The notes below the pieces were generated by a model, which saw only the letters and a list, made by a program, of their open reading frames with translations, was not told where the DNA came from and made no database searches. From Sthenelais limicola (Eukaryota; Annelida; Polychaeta; Phyllodocida; Sigalionidae): a stretch of DNA of 64,000 nt. The stretch spans positions 118,259,374 to 118,323,373 of the forward strand of contig OW804098.1 in the NCBI GenBank assembly GCA_942159475.1. The letters are read 5' to 3'. Made by a program: the position numbers and the translations under genes. This document shows positions 12,901 to 24,437 of the stretch, one piece after another; position 1 is the stretch's first letter, and every line of letters begins with the position of its first letter.

Positions 12901-15900
12901 CTGAATCAATTTTATTCAGGTTATTTATACTGTAGTCATTCAAAAATAGATAATCCTGATTGGTGTCCTCTGGCTTGACCAATTGTCCGTCATAATACAT
13001 CCAGGAGCCAAACAGTATAAATACTACATACAATAAATACATGAGAAAGAGACCAGAATCACTAGTCACCATCACTTAGCTAATCCTTACTTGACACTCC
13101 ATCCACTGACCTGGTACCTCCCTCCCTCTCCATTCCCACTTTAAAGCCCCAAGGCCTAGGGGTTTTTGTCTCCTTTGTATGCATATATTTATTCTTGTCT
13201 TTCAGTGAAGCTGGTTCTGCATTAGATGAATTTTACAAAGTGTCCTATTTGTGGTACAGTCTCACAACCTTGCTTACATCAATCATAGTCGCACTCATTG
13301 TCAGTGCTGTCACAGGTAAACATCAATAAAAATTAAATTGCAGTATTTCAATTAGGTCAGTCATTGACCATGAATACCAGTGTATGGCATAGTAGATATG
13401 TTTAAATGAATTTAAATTATCACTCTGATCTGCCAATGTACCTGTATATTGGATTGCTAGCTCACGTTTCAGATAGATGAGTTGATATATTTGTGGAGAA
13501 CAAAGTGCAAACAGCACTGACTGACCCATGCATGTTTGAATCAGGAGAAATTCATGAGTGTGCATCAGGTCAAAAACCTGGAGCTATTACTTCCCACCAG
13601 ACTTTATCAAAGAAACAGCTGTCTAAACCCTCTAAGCCTGGTTTATCAAAATCATTCCATATTTTCCATTCTGTTTCCTTTAGATATTAAATAAAGACAT
13701 GGATTTCTACTGCAGCATAGCCTCATAGCAAAAATGAATGAATTATTCACAAATATTATATTCAGGTTTCACAAAGAAAGTTAACCGGAAGTATGTTGTC
13801 TCCTACTCTAAATATTGCTGCTGCAGTGATGCCACCTGCAGGACATTTGATGAAACAACTGAGAAGGTAAACACTTCATTTCTTTGTACAGAATATGCAA
13901 TATGTAAGTTTACATTATAAATAGCGTTACTTTAATTCAAATATAGATATATGGGTCGGATTTTCAGAAAATGTATAATTCACCTTCACCAATTCTCTCA
14001 AATAACCCAAATTTCAGACGAAAATGAAGTTCAGAAGACAGTTCAATCTAACCAAACAGATTGCTAGAATCAATGCAATGCCAAATATACTCGAATTTAC
14101 CTCGTATTGGCCCTTTTCCAGTCCAATTTAGCAGAATGTACTAAATGTGTACAGCTGTCAAATTGTACATTTCATGAAAATCTGACCCATATCATACAGT
14201 TAATTGGTTTTCAATGCAGGGGCCCTTACATAAGAAAGCCTACAACTTTGTCAAGGTCAACTTTCTTTGCTGTATCACTAAGAAGCCAAACAAACATTAA
14301 TATCACCTTTTATATAAGGAAAAGTTAAGATCACCTTTCATATAAAACTCACCATCAGATACTAAAGGTTTACTATTTGGTGTTCCTGTCTTTTTCTACC
14401 TATCTGAATCTCATTTGTTCAATGGAGGATGCTGATGTTGCTGCAGAGCTTCATGAAGGCTATTGTATACGTATATCGGTAGCCACTGGAATCCTTTGTA
14501 GCAAGGATTTCACTTGTCATCAGGCAATGTGACTATTAACTCCTGCACATATTTACATATAACAACAGCAAAATGTTAATAGTTTAGTCTCATTGGTTAA
14601 ACAATTTGTACGTTGAGTAAAATGTGTGTGTTTGTGACAGCTACAAATGCAACATTGTTGTTTTTTTACCCTTAATTGATGATTATTGTTTCTGCATCCA
14701 GTAACAACACGATTGGTTTGTATTTGGATGTGTATGTCTCCTTACATTGGCTCACATATTTGTTTTTTTCGTGGGCACCAAAATAAAATATGAATAGATT
14801 ATTTTGCTAATTCTATACATTAACTTTTCTGACTAGAAACCAATGGGCTTATGTAGGCATTTAATGGTGTATATAAATGTATAAATATAAGTATAGTTTG
14901 TCCATCCTACCCGACGGGCAAATTAACGCGATTCTACGCGATTTTTAATGCGCCATCATCTCGCCATAGTTCTGTGATGAGAGTGGACGCTTTTCACGCA
15001 ATAATTATTGCGCAATGATTGCGTGATGGTCACGCTAAAAGTATAACGCAATATTAGTGCAAAAATCAGCAAATTCTTATGGCATTTGAGCAGGATATTT
15101 TATGCACAATATTCACCTTATTGTATTGCTTTTAATTGCAGAATAATATCATTCAGAATAATATCATTCGGAATTAATCATAATTCATTCTCCATGGTAA
15201 TACATCAATTATTTAATTATAATTTTTATCCTGTTAGACACTTATGATACTCATAATAGTTTAACATCTTTTTGGTCATTCTTACCAATCTACCATGACA
15301 GCAGTATAGCTACCTATAGGTGATGTTAGTGTGTGTGCACTTGTACAACATCTACAGAGCACTCATAGCACCCATACCATTTCTGTATAGTGGTATATGG
15401 GGTGTTTTGATTATTACCTTTTTTAAAATCAAAAAAATAAATTGCACTACTGAACTATTTTAAGATATTACTTGTAATGTTTCTAATCAAATAGTTTGGA
15501 ACATGTATAATATATAAATGCCACATAATTAATTGTATTAGCAGTACTTTCATTATAAAAGAATTTGTAAATGAACTCAAGTTCCCAATTGCGCCACCTG
15601 GTGAAAACAAGTCGCACAATGGTAAGGGCTTTTGGCTAAGGGTAATGGGCTACTGTATTCCCATTATTGCGAACATATATAATATAATTGTTTGCTATGT
15701 ATAGATTAGGCTCTGAGACCTATATGAAGTTACTGACCAATAATGATTCAAATTTAAAATATCAGGGTGATAAACAGGGAAGGGGACAGTACTCGAATTT
15801 ACGGACCAGTGGACTGGGGAGGTACTGGTCCACACAAATTGGCACTGGTCTGGTCCTCAATAAACACCATTTACATACAATAACGTTTTAATAAGCATGC

Positions 15901-17624
15901 AAAAGGCTGTTCATCTCATACAAATGTTTATAATGCAACCACAACTGGACGCAATACCTGGCACTGCTCACTCACCTAGCAATGAGCATTCACATTTACT
16001 GTCGTGCATCTTGACACTCTATTCTCTGACACTCATATACACTCACTGTCACCTCTGACACACATACTCAAGAATACAAAATTTATATTTTCCAGCCACC
16101 TTTGAACGTGTATTCGTCGGAATTGTGTATTCGTATGGATTCTTTTCATAAAATTATAATTTACTGATCGAGGAATGATGTTGAAATGATGAGATATGTT
16201 CTGGATATTAAGCTAACGATTCCAAATGTAAATGCAAAAAGCGTTGATCACAAATGAAAAGTTTTCTTTTTATAGAAGTTAGATGTATTCGTTGGAACGT
16301 TTTATTTTAGCCAAAACAATATTTGTCTTCAAAATTAGTATGACCCAAAATCGAGGAAAGAGAAGCATTAACGACAGCTATCCTACATAGCCAACGTTAT
16401 ACACCGGTGGGTTGGGGGGACCTAGCCCCCAACATTATTTCACATTGTTTTACTGTTGGCCCCTATGTGCCCCTTTGTCCCTAGGATCCTCACTATCGGT
16501 TATATGTAAAATTAACAAACTAAAAACCTAATGTTTACTATAGTATATTGATAATTCCTATTTTTTCCCCATGACAAATGCGAAATATCTCTTGGTGAGA
16601 ATTCATTCAATAAAAATGTGTTAAAAGAACAAACAAACTTTTGATACAGAGGACCGGGGGCTGGGCTATTGGGTACAACATTTCAGGCTACATGAGCCCC
16701 TTTTCAAAGAGATTAAAGATTTCTCTTTTAGAGGGTGTTATATACTATCATTCATTATTATGAAACACCATGATAATTAATTATGATGAGTATTTAGACG
16801 CAATTTTGAATGCGCATTATATGCGCAATTGAGATCACACCCATATTAATGAATTTTGATAAAAACATGTATTCACAGATACACTTTGTTGAGTAACACA
16901 TGTTTGATACAAACATAAATAAATATGAATGAGAACCTGGTGCAACACAAGTGTGAGACCACCAACAACATAGGAGCAAATGGACGCAATGGATTTCACA
17001 TAATGGTTGCTAATGGCATGTCCATTTCACTGTGATTCAAAGCCATATGTATCACACTTCACTAGTTTGCGCTCAATCCCAAAATGATTGCATTGCTATC
17101 ACACTCAATTGCACTCAGTGCCGGTCGGGTACCTTTGGCCTACAGAACTCTTGCTTGTTGCTGTTAGATCAGGTGTGTGTGTATCATGTATGTTTATGCT
17201 GTTGCCAGGGTCATTCCCGCTGTTCATATTGTCCCTGCATGCATTGTCTATTTGTTCCATGCTTAGTGGACATTAATTATTTTCTTTTTTGTCATTACTG
17301 AATAAATAGGGGCTTAATAAATCCTAAATGGTTCAGTAAACTTTCGTCTAGTAACTTAATTTATATATATTATCGTCCTTTCATTGTCAATTAGAGTCAA
17401 CTGTTTGTATAGTTCACCTTGTTTACAGTAAAAGTCAAGTGTTTTTGAATTCTTAGACATTACTAGACTGAAACATGTCTTCAATAAACTGATTTATGTT
17501 GCAGATCATTGACGAAGATGCGAAAAAGGACAATGTGGAGATGGTTGCTAAATCAAGCAAAAATGATGTCAATGATGCAAAAAGATCCTATGACAACCCT
17601 GTAATCGTTAGTACCCGATTTTAG
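1673..17624 (+). CDS. SLC5A8-like: sodium-coupled monocarboxylate transporter (SMCT, SLC5A8/SLC5A12-like), 15 exons
   Basis: Sodium/solute symporter of the plasma membrane. The SMCT family moves lactate, pyruvate, short-chain fatty acids and nicotinate with Na+. Exons: 1673-1837, 2612-2803, 3192-3257, 3528-3579, 4422-4489, 4986-5140, 5662-5802, 6239-6362, 7218-7306, 7416-7543, 8138-8295, 8640-8824, 13206-13315, 13766-13866, 17505-17624. All phases agree and join to 1854 nt, 617 aa, close to human SLC5A8 (610 aa), with no stop. Seen: several hydrophobic helices; GGMRAVIWTDTFQ near residue 182; GTLSTVSS at 348-355, at the place of the SSF Na+-site helix; an N-T-T glycosylation sequon at residue 488, in an extracellular loop as in SMCT1; and a C-terminal S-T-R-F. 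The donor of exon 6 (GTTTGT) is weak but is the only one that keeps frame. Substrate within SLC5A8/12 cannot be fixed from sequence alone. Confidence 0.95.
1997..2166. repeat. three degenerate tandem units of about 55 bp in intron 1
   Basis: Units start near 2010, 2062 and 2119 with GGCCAACTAG, GGCCAACTAG and GGCTGACAAG, each followed by a CAACACAA-type word and then TGCTTGCTGTACCTTC or a variant. Non-coding minisatellite. Confidence 0.6.
3849..3877. repeat. (TTCAA)n microsatellite in intron 4
   Basis: Five consecutive ATTCA/TTCAA units, followed by a T-rich stretch. It could be the tail of an antisense retroposon, but no element body is recognised. Confidence 0.7.
6853..7132. mobile_element. 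foldback element E1 in transporter intron 8
   Basis: Begins GGTGCTATTG and ends CAATAGCACC. The interior is dominated by words of the type AGTAGC and AGCGGGA on both strands. More of the same vocabulary (GCTCCCGCTTCT, AGTAGCGGGAGC) continues to about 7205, almost up to the exon 9 acceptor. The open frame across it is an artefact of the repeated words. Confidence 0.5.
9131..9230. repeat. 100-bp dispersed repeat, copy 1
   Basis: Matches 11370-11470 in the same orientation. Shared words include GAGTCTTTGGGAGAAGTAG, GAAGGAACTCCCAGGGTT and CAATATCAAGACTGAGTTCA. The two copies bracket the Mutator-like element, about 2.2 kb apart. Confidence 0.7.
9382..11138. mobile_element. Mutator-like (MULE-type) non-autonomous DNA transposon in intron 12
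   Basis: The element has terminal inverted repeats of about 100 bp: 9382-9482 against 11039-11138, both starting near TGACTAAAAGACGCACAGCA and continuing through GCCGCTACTTGT and CTAATATTAGACG. It is flanked by a perfect 10-bp duplication CAATATCTAG at 9372-9381 and 11139-11148. Long TIRs with 9-11 bp duplications are the Mutator pattern. The inside (1.55 kb) is AT-rich, has a 30-base A run at about 9892-9921, and has no transposase frame, so it depends on an enzyme from elsewhere. The superfamily call is inference from structure only. Confidence 0.75.
11370..11470. repeat. 100-bp dispersed repeat, copy 2
   Basis: Direct-orientation partner of 9131-9230. The 161-codon open frame running through it (11316-11801) shows no recognisable protein features and is not called as a gene. 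Confidence 0.7.
11949..12671. mobile_element. TTAA-flanked inverted-repeat element in intron 12
   Basis: Left end TTAAAGTGGC, right end GCCACTTTAA. With TTAA read as target duplication the termini are AGTGGC and GCCACT. The interior holds GC-rich blocks (12155-12200 and 12400-12490) rich in TGACGTCA-like words. It has no transposase frame. TTAA duplications occur in piggyBac-type elements, but the termini are not a classic match. Confidence 0.4.
13953..14188 (+). mobile_element. MITE family A, copy 2
   Basis: Complete 236-bp copy in intron 14, from GGGTCGGATTTTCAGAAAAT to CATGAAAATCTGACCC, with a 4-bp target duplication ATAT on both sides (13949-13952 and 14189-14192). Confidence 0.8.
14907..17132. 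mobile_element. 2.2-kb foldback element E2 in intron 14
   Basis: Ends TACCCGACGGGCA (left) and TGCCGGTCGGGTA (right), which are inverse with one mismatch. Both subterminal regions (14930-15060 and 16795-17115) are filled with short words around ACGCAAT, GCGCAAT and GCGTGAT on either strand. The middle is ordinary AT-rich sequence without an open frame of note. The boundaries are inferred from the terminal words only. Confidence 0.4.
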
Positions 17625-17825
17625 ACGGATGCAAGCAAGTGGTATAGTCAACTGTGATAAAGTTACCTATATCTCCAGCATTGTATGCCACCAGGGTCAA
17701 GGTGGTGCATAACATGAAAACCATGCCACCCTTGGTGCATACAACAAGTAGATCCGGCAGGTACGCCTGATCACCGGATGTCAAATTGTGTATTGATACG
17801 CCACCACCTAAATTTCTCTAGAAAT

Positions 17826-17831
17826 AATAAA
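17826..17831 (+). promoter_or_regulatory. candidate polyadenylation signal of the transporter
   Basis: AATAAA about 200 bases after the stop codon. Position and spacing fit a 3' end signal, but no transcript evidence is available. Confidence 0.4.
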
Positions 17832-18053
17832 GCTATTACTTCAAAATCAAAAGTTCTACCGAATAATGACATATCAAAATTTGATTTTGTTTAAGGTTAT
17901 TGATGTAGTCTTGCGGTGCCTAGCAAATAATGAGATTTAATAATGAGAGATTTTCCTAGAATTCCTCTGGGAATATTAGAGTTATCACGGCCTAGACCAA
18001 TTCAAGATGCATTCCAATGCTAGCCCTACCATAGCTTAACGGCCTTTGAAAGT

Positions 18054-18700
18054 TTCCACTCTTCCCTCCCCCCCCCCCCGTCGGCTTCCCCCTTCCCTCT
18101 CAGTCCCTCTCTCTCATCCTGCCCTACTCCTCCTCCTCCCCGTCCTACTATAGTTCATGGCAGGGTAATTATAGTGCGGGTATTTCTCTCTGATGTCGAG
18201 GTGTGGAAGAATATTCCATTAGTCCCTGTTAATCAGTTCACATCCCCATAAAAAACAGCTAGGCTCGCCTCTCTCAATCCAATTTGCGGGGAAGTTCCTC
18301 CTGGAAATGCGTGAACTCTTACGACAGTGTAGATTTATTCCTCTCCCCTCTAAGCCGATTAGCGAAGTAGTTGACATACCGTTTTTATCTGATTTGATGG
18401 TTTGGACCTAGAGTGGAGGGCGGAGTGAGGGGAGGAGGACGAGGACAGGAATGGGAGGAAAAGGAAGGGGATCGAGGAGGAGAGGTGAAGGAGGGTGGGG
18501 GGGGGGGGGAGATAGAAGGGGAGGGAGAGCAAGGGAGGTAGTCGTGGAGGGGAACAAAAGGGAAGGAGACGGAAATGAAACCCTCTTATATCTGTCTTTC
18601 ATGAAGGTCTCGTTCCATTTCTTTCTCAGGATATACTCAGAGAAAGCGGGGAGGGGAGAGGGAAAAAGACAGGGGGGAAAGAGAGAATTGCAAACCTAAC
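18054..18700. repeat. pyrimidine tract followed by long purine/G-rich tract
   Basis: 18060-18140 is C/T-rich, with a run of about a dozen C. 18411-18580 is almost purely A/G on the plus strand, with a G run near 18497-18510. Proline-rich and glycine-rich open frames on the two strands are composition artefacts. Such tracts can adopt triplex or quadruplex structure. Confidence 0.7.
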
Positions 18701-18814
18701 CTGCTATATTCCAAGTGCCGAAGGCGCTTGTCTTGTTATAAACATGGGCCCTGCATGGCTGTCGACGTGGCATAAGACAACCTAAAATACACCAGCCCTC
18801 GACACCACCTTAAT

Positions 18815-19049
18815 GGGTCAGGTCGTCAGAAGGTGTACGATTCTTTTTCACAAATCTCCAAGATTAACCCACGTTCAAGATAAAAACTAAGTTTCAAAAA
18901 CAATTAAACATATCCGAATATATTGTTGTAATCGACGACGGCCAAATATATTAAAATAAGATAAAGTATTTGTCACTTATCAGCCTAATTTGTCAGAATG
19001 TGCTAAATGTGTAACTCTGCCTCTTGTACACTTTGTGACAATCTGAACC
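18815..19049 (+). mobile_element. MITE family A, copy 3 (old)
   Basis: Diverged copy starting GGGTCAGGTCGTCAGAAGGT and ending in CAATCTGAACC. The internal landmark TCAGCCTAATTTGTCAGAAT matches other copies. Confidence 0.65.
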
Positions 19050-19233
19050 TATAATGCAGCACCGACCCATTTCCACATGTTTATATGAAAAGCATATACC
19101 TGTGTACGCTCATTTAATCAAATATTAATGGTTTTGTTCACACCTTTTTTTAATGTTTAGGCATGAATTATGAGACCATTATTAACATGTATTCATGAAG
19201 TACATGTTAACAACCATCTTCAATCATCAGCTA

Positions 19234-19305
19234 GCGTCGGTGGTGTAACGGTCAGCATGGTTGCCTTCCAAGCAGTCGATCCGGGTTCGATTCCCGGCCG
19301 ACGCA
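19234..19305 (+). tRNA. tRNA-Gly (anticodon TCC), copy 1
   Basis: 72-nt cloverleaf. Acceptor GCGTCGG pairs with CCGACGC, with discriminator A. The anticodon loop is CTTCCAA, so the anticodon is TCC. The T arm is CCGGG-TTCGATT-CCCGG. The A-box region TGGTGTAACGG and B-box GGTTCGATTCC are intact. A TTTT Pol III terminator lies at 19307-19310. There is no intron and CCA is not encoded, as in animals. An identical gene lies 300 bases downstream. Confidence 0.96.
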
Positions 19306-19605
19306 CTTTTGGCTTTTTTTATAGTAATTTTAATTACAGATATTTTAGGTTTATAACTTCTTTACATGTTGCTTGACTTTAGTTTTGAGCATATAGGCCT
19401 ATTTTATAAAGCATTTTCTCTGAATAAAAATAATCTGAATCAAATCTTTAATTCTGATTATTATGTAAGGTACTCACTAATATATTCCCTTTAATTATTC
19501 AGTTCCAGTAGTTAAATTATCCCTGTCAGTTATGCCAGATAATTGGGGAGATGTTCATGAATGAATATGAATCAATATCAACCACATCAGATGAACCAAC
19601 GTGAG

Positions 19606-19677
19606 GCGTCGGTGGTGTAACGGTCAGCATGGTTGCCTTCCAAGCAGTCGATCCGGGTTCGATTCCCGGCCGACGCA
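19606..19677 (+). tRNA. tRNA-Gly (anticodon TCC), copy 2
   Basis: Identical in all 72 bases to the copy at 19234, same strand, with a Pol III terminator TTTT at 19679-19682. The flanks differ, so the pair is either an old duplication with a conserved gene body or two copies kept alike by conversion. Confidence 0.96.
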
Positions 19678-20004
19678 CTTTTCATTTACTTGTTTTCTTT
19701 TTATACATGTGATGTTACAGGAAAATGAGTCTCATGCTCCAATTTTGATTTTGACTATAACCATAAAAATGAGATAAGATAAATAAATTGTGACAGGTTT
19801 CATTTGTCCATAATAACACTGAATTATAACCTAGTCTTAGTAGGCCTAACTAACTCATTTTTATACATCTTCAATGTATCAAACATAGTAATTTTCCACC
19901 CTTTTGCTAGTATTGTTATACCTTATTCCGTCATATGTATGCACCCCTAAAGTTTCATTTCATTAGCTCCTACCTGTATGGAGGCTAACGCCACACTGAT
20001 TAAT

Positions 20005-20239
20005 GGGTGAAGTCGCCAGAAAATGTACAATTGGCCTTCACCAATCCTTTCAAATAGCCCACATTTCAGACGAAAGTAAAGTTCAAAATACAGTTCAACC
20101 TAGCCAAACAGAATGCTAGAATCAATGCAATACCGAATATACTCGAATTTACCCAGTATTGACCAAATTGCAGCCTAATTTAGCAGAATCTAGTAAATGT
20201 GTACAGATGCCAATTGTACATTTTGTGAAAATCTGACCC
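20005..20239 (+). mobile_element. MITE family A, copy 4
   Basis: Full-length copy with a 4-bp target duplication TAAT at 20001-20004 and 20240-20243. Ends are GGGTGAAGTCGCCAGAAAAT and GTGAAAATCTGACCC. Confidence 0.8.
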
Positions 20240-21490
20240 TAATCCTTTAACGTATGGGGTCCTTATTCCGTCACTTTTTAACAACTGCCCCCTTTCTTCC
20301 TACACATCGGGCAGACAGAGTATGTATTCATAAAATATAGCGTTTATTCTTTAATTGGGTCCATTTGCGAGGGACCTATAGCTATACAATGTCCTGATAA
20401 ACATTCCCTTGAAAGTTAGGTGGTCACAAAACGAGATAGGTTGCTGTCCCCTGTATACCTTACATTGACATGAGACATTGATATTAAACAGATGTATTCA
20501 TGATATATGATATGATTACGTGGGATTACCTAAGATTACATAATAATGGAGATGAGTTATTTATTGTTGTGAGAGGCTCTTGACCCCTTGCTCATTAGTT
20601 CCCACGGACCTGTATTACACTTAATGTCTTATATATACCTATACCAGGAATAAGGCATGATATTTGATGTTACCCATGCCATTTGTTATCCATCTCCTTT
20701 ACCTGCTTTACATACGATACGCAGTGATTCAAATTCTTTTTTGCTTAGAAAATAAAACGTACATTGTAGTATAATTCATACACCTATCTCTATGAATTAC
20801 AATATAGGGACAACTACCGGGATATATTCAATTGATAATTATAGTATTATATTTCCTAATATTAATTCATATTTAATTAATTATGCGCCCACTACACTAT
20901 ATATGGCAAATGAGTGAAACAATACAAAGTTGTTTATTTCTGCAAGGGCCTTCCTTGCCATTAATTGTATATATTTCGAATATTTTGGTAAGGGACACTG
21001 GTCAATGTGTCTTACAGTTAAAAGAACATGTTTTCATTACATCTCTGATACAGGACCGGCTCTCTCATTGATGTGTCCCTTAAAGGCCAGAGATTCAAAG
21101 TCCTTTTTCACATCTTCCGAAAGGAATTGGCTGCGTGCCAACACGTCCAGTCTTCATTCTTATGATTGATTGTACTATGGCATAATGATCAATATACATA
21201 AGTTTGTTGTTAGACGGTTCTTCCCGACCGCTATTTCATTGCATAACAAACAAGTTTGTAATATATCAGAAATTAACTGGATTATCTAGCAGTTGAATCC
21301 TTCATAATAATGATAATGATAATAGATTTGTATTTCCATAAGACATCTACAAATGTAAATATAAATGTGGACCAGAGGTTTAATATGAAGAGATGGAAAA
21401 AAGAGCATTTTCAGTAATGTGTGCTGGTCTTCCTAGTACCCCTGAATTTGGAAAATGATCTAGACTAGATAATATGGTGTCAGGCCAATT

Positions 21491-21611
21491 GCCCCCCGGC
21501 CTTAAGCCCTCCTGTCCTAAGCCCCCTGGCCCTAAGCCCCCTGGCCCTAAGACCCCTGGCCCTAAGCCCCCTGGCCCTAAGCCCCCTGGCCCTAAGCCCC
21601 CTGGCCCTAAG
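21491..21611. repeat. 15-bp minisatellite containing CCCTAA
   Basis: Eight or so units of CCCTAAGCCCCCTGG with a few substitutions (CCTTAAGCCCTCCTG, CCCTAAGACCCCTGG). Each unit holds one telomere-like hexamer, but the spacing is 15 bp, so this is not a telomere array. Confidence 0.9.
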
Positions 21612-21782
21612 CGTTATACTGTGTTTTTAGATAATGTTGGAATGTGACCAGGTCTTGGATGCTCCTGGCATCCCTATCAGGACTGTTCCATAGACAGCTA
21701 TAAACGCTTCATCCGACAGCTATAAACGCTATAAAAGTGAAAATTCAAGATATATATGGGAAAAGGAGACGATGACTAAATA

Positions 21783-22198
21783 TGTAATGTGTTTTAGGAA
21801 AATGAGTCACAAGTCGCAAGAAATGGATTTTGAGATATCATCATATTTGAAAAGATGAGATCAAGCCGATTCTAATGATGGTAAACATTATTGACATCTA
21901 TAAGTAGTGTTTCTATAATTTAAGTTCATTATTCTTATTTTTGGGAAAAAAAAGTTATTAATGTTTTCGGGTGCTTAATAACTAATAAAGTATCTAAATA
22001 TACTCCATGAGATGACCTTTAGAAATGCATAGAAATGTGTATTACATTGCCTTGGCATTTTGTACACGTATTAATGTTAATGGCGGCATTAAACACTCCA
22101 AAAATTTTAATATTCCAACAACAATATCTTTTGAATAAATCACTTTGAAAAATATCCATTTTGCGACTTATGACTCATTTTCCTGAAAAACATCATAT
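21783..22198 (+). mobile_element. MITE family B, copy 1
   Basis: About 415-bp inverted-repeat element. Left end GTGTTTTAGGAAAATGAGTC, followed by ACAAGTCGCAA; right end TTGCGACTTATGACTCATTT, followed by TCCTGAAAAACATCA. The subterminal landmark CGATTCTAATGATGGTAAAC is shared with the other copies. Confidence 0.75.
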
Positions 22199-23031
22199 TA
22201 TATGCTTTGTCATCAGAGCGGGTGCTTTTTAGACCCTATTCATTTCGTATTGGCTTGAATCAAAGACACCAAAGAAAAAGATTTCTGCGGGCTTACGTCT
22301 ATTCGTCCGATCCTGATCACTTTCAGAGTTGCACTGACTGTTCAAACAAAGCTTTGATCTGTTCACCTGTCAGGACGTGTCACGCCCAGTGAGGGAGGAG
22401 CTTCCTGATCACGTACAAAGTTCAAAGTTGAGTCCAGGGGTTGAGCGTCGTTCTCTCTTTTATATCCATATCGTACAAATATATACCACAGATTATGCAT
22501 TTCAATTACAAATATTTGTATTTTAGTGTGACAGTTTGTCTTGAGTACACACCTTTTGGTTTCATAGTTCCCCGGCATAAGATTATTGATTTTGGGCTTC
22601 ACTATGTTGATAAATTGCAGGAATCTATCGGCTATGCATTTGTCATGCAATTGACAAGTGCATTATGCCTGGAACTGTTTCTCCAGCTGAGCAGGCCTGT
22701 TTTTTTGTTTTTTCTATTCATTTAAGGCCAATATAATATTTAATAGTTCACATGAAAAAACGCCTGACCTCTTGGGCTGGTGGCGCCGCCTACCGAGACA
22801 TGGTACATATGTCAACCGCCACTATTTACAGTTATACATCCCAGGTGGTGCTCCAGGGCAAACTGCGTGAGTGGTCTAACATTATTTGACCTCCTTACTT
22901 TTAAACTTATTGTATATGTGTGTATATATCTAGATTAAATTAAGCCATTAAATCTCCTCTCGCGCACGACTTGGAACTTTTACGACACTGAGAGTTAGTT
23001 GCGTCATAAAGTTTGATTAGCTTTTATATTA

Positions 23032-23192
23032 GGGTCAGATTTTTTTAAAATGTACAATTGGCACCTCTACATATTTAGGAATTTCTGTTAAATTCTGCTA
23101 AAATAATGATACATTTTGGGTATATCTGAATATATTCGGTGTCGCTTTGATTTAAAGTATCAGTTCTGTTATGTTAAACTGCATTTTTATCA
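23032..23192 (-). mobile_element. MITE family A, copy 5 (truncated)
   Basis: Starts GGGTCAGATTT and keeps AAAGTATCAGTTCTGTTATG, as copy 1 does, then stops at about 23192. The rest is missing. Confidence 0.6.
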
Positions 23193-23534
23193 TATCGTTA
23201 TCTATTTGTGTTTAAAACATGATACATGAATATGCTGCTCTCATACCATTTGAAACTTGGGCTTACTGAAGTATAGGTACTTTTTAAAATTCTACCAGAA
23301 TGATGGTTATGTTTGATATCAAAATGCACCATCACATTATAACCTATTAATGGAAGGGGATTTAACCTGTTACTTGATACTTTATGTCTATTCTATGATA
23401 TTAACTTTATTCTTCAGGCTGTCGTCTCAGTTTCGGACGCATTTTGAACAAAGGTTCAGCATAAGAATGTCTGTATTTAATTGATTAAAAAGAGAACAAA
23501 CTGGAATCGTGCAAATTATATTTGGTTGTGCTTG

Positions 23535-23765
23535 AGGTTGTTCAGAAAATGTACAATTCGCCTTCACTAATTCTCTCAAATAACCCACATTTAAGACAGA
23601 AATACGCTTCAAAATGCAGTTTAACATACCAGAACTGATTCTTTAAATCAATTCGATACCAAATATAGTCGAATTTACCTAGTACTGACCACATTGCAGC
23701 CTAATTTAGCAGAATTTTCTAAATGTGTAGAACTGCCAAATGTAGATTTGCTGAAAAACCGACCC
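23535..23765 (+). mobile_element. MITE family A, copy 6
   Basis: Near full length, from TTCAGAAAATGTACAATTCG through the landmark GCAGCCTAATTTAGCAGAAT to CCGACCC. The extreme left end has decayed. Confidence 0.7.
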
Positions 23766-24243
23766 ATGCATCTGAAAACAAATAGACCGACACTTTGGGG
23801 ATTTCACCTGTTCTTGCTGCAAGGCTTCAACCAGTCCATATCCATAACAATTTCTGTTTTCCAAAATCCCTTGCTGCGTTGGCTTCTTGTGTACGAGGAG
23901 ACAAAGTAATCCCATTCATTGAACCAATAAAATATAGCCCCAACATTATAGTTACAGGCATAATCTTACTTTTTTTTTCTTTTTAGCCACATAAGTTTAC
24001 AACAAGTATAATTGCCTTTCAGTCATACCTGATGAAGCTATTTTCATGTTTATGTAGACGCTTATTAGGTGATTCTCAGAATTGCCATTTTCATGAATTA
24101 AAAATGATGAAATTCGCAAGAAGACTTCCCAGTTTGTATTGTTAAATTTGAATCGACAGATCATTACATCTTTTGTAATTTTAGTATAAGCTACTTAGTC
24201 TATTTATTTTACATCTACACATACTGATGAAGTGACTATCTGA

Positions 24244-24437
24244 GGGTCAGACTTTCAGAAAATGTACAATTCGCCTTCACCAATCCTCAAATAACCCACA
24301 TTTAAGACATAAATGGACTTTAAAATGCAGTTTAACTTAACACAACTGATACTTTAAATCTATGCGATCCCAAAATTTGTATATACTCAGATATACCAAG
24401 TATTCATCATTTTTCAGCCAAATTTAGCAGAATTTCT
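24244..24437 (+). mobile_element. MITE family A, copy 7, interrupted by a retrotransposon
   Basis: Starts GGGTCAGACTTTCAGAAAAT and runs to AATTTAGCAGAATTTCTTAA, where the reading frame of a LINE fragment begins directly. The right end of the MITE is absent. Confidence 0.7.

Noticed and set aside
18408..18699. Proline-rich (minus) and glycine-rich (plus) open frames
   Set aside because: Direct product of the purine tract composition.
21491..21611. Interstitial telomere array
   Set aside because: CCCTAA occurs once per 15 bp, not in tandem hexamers.
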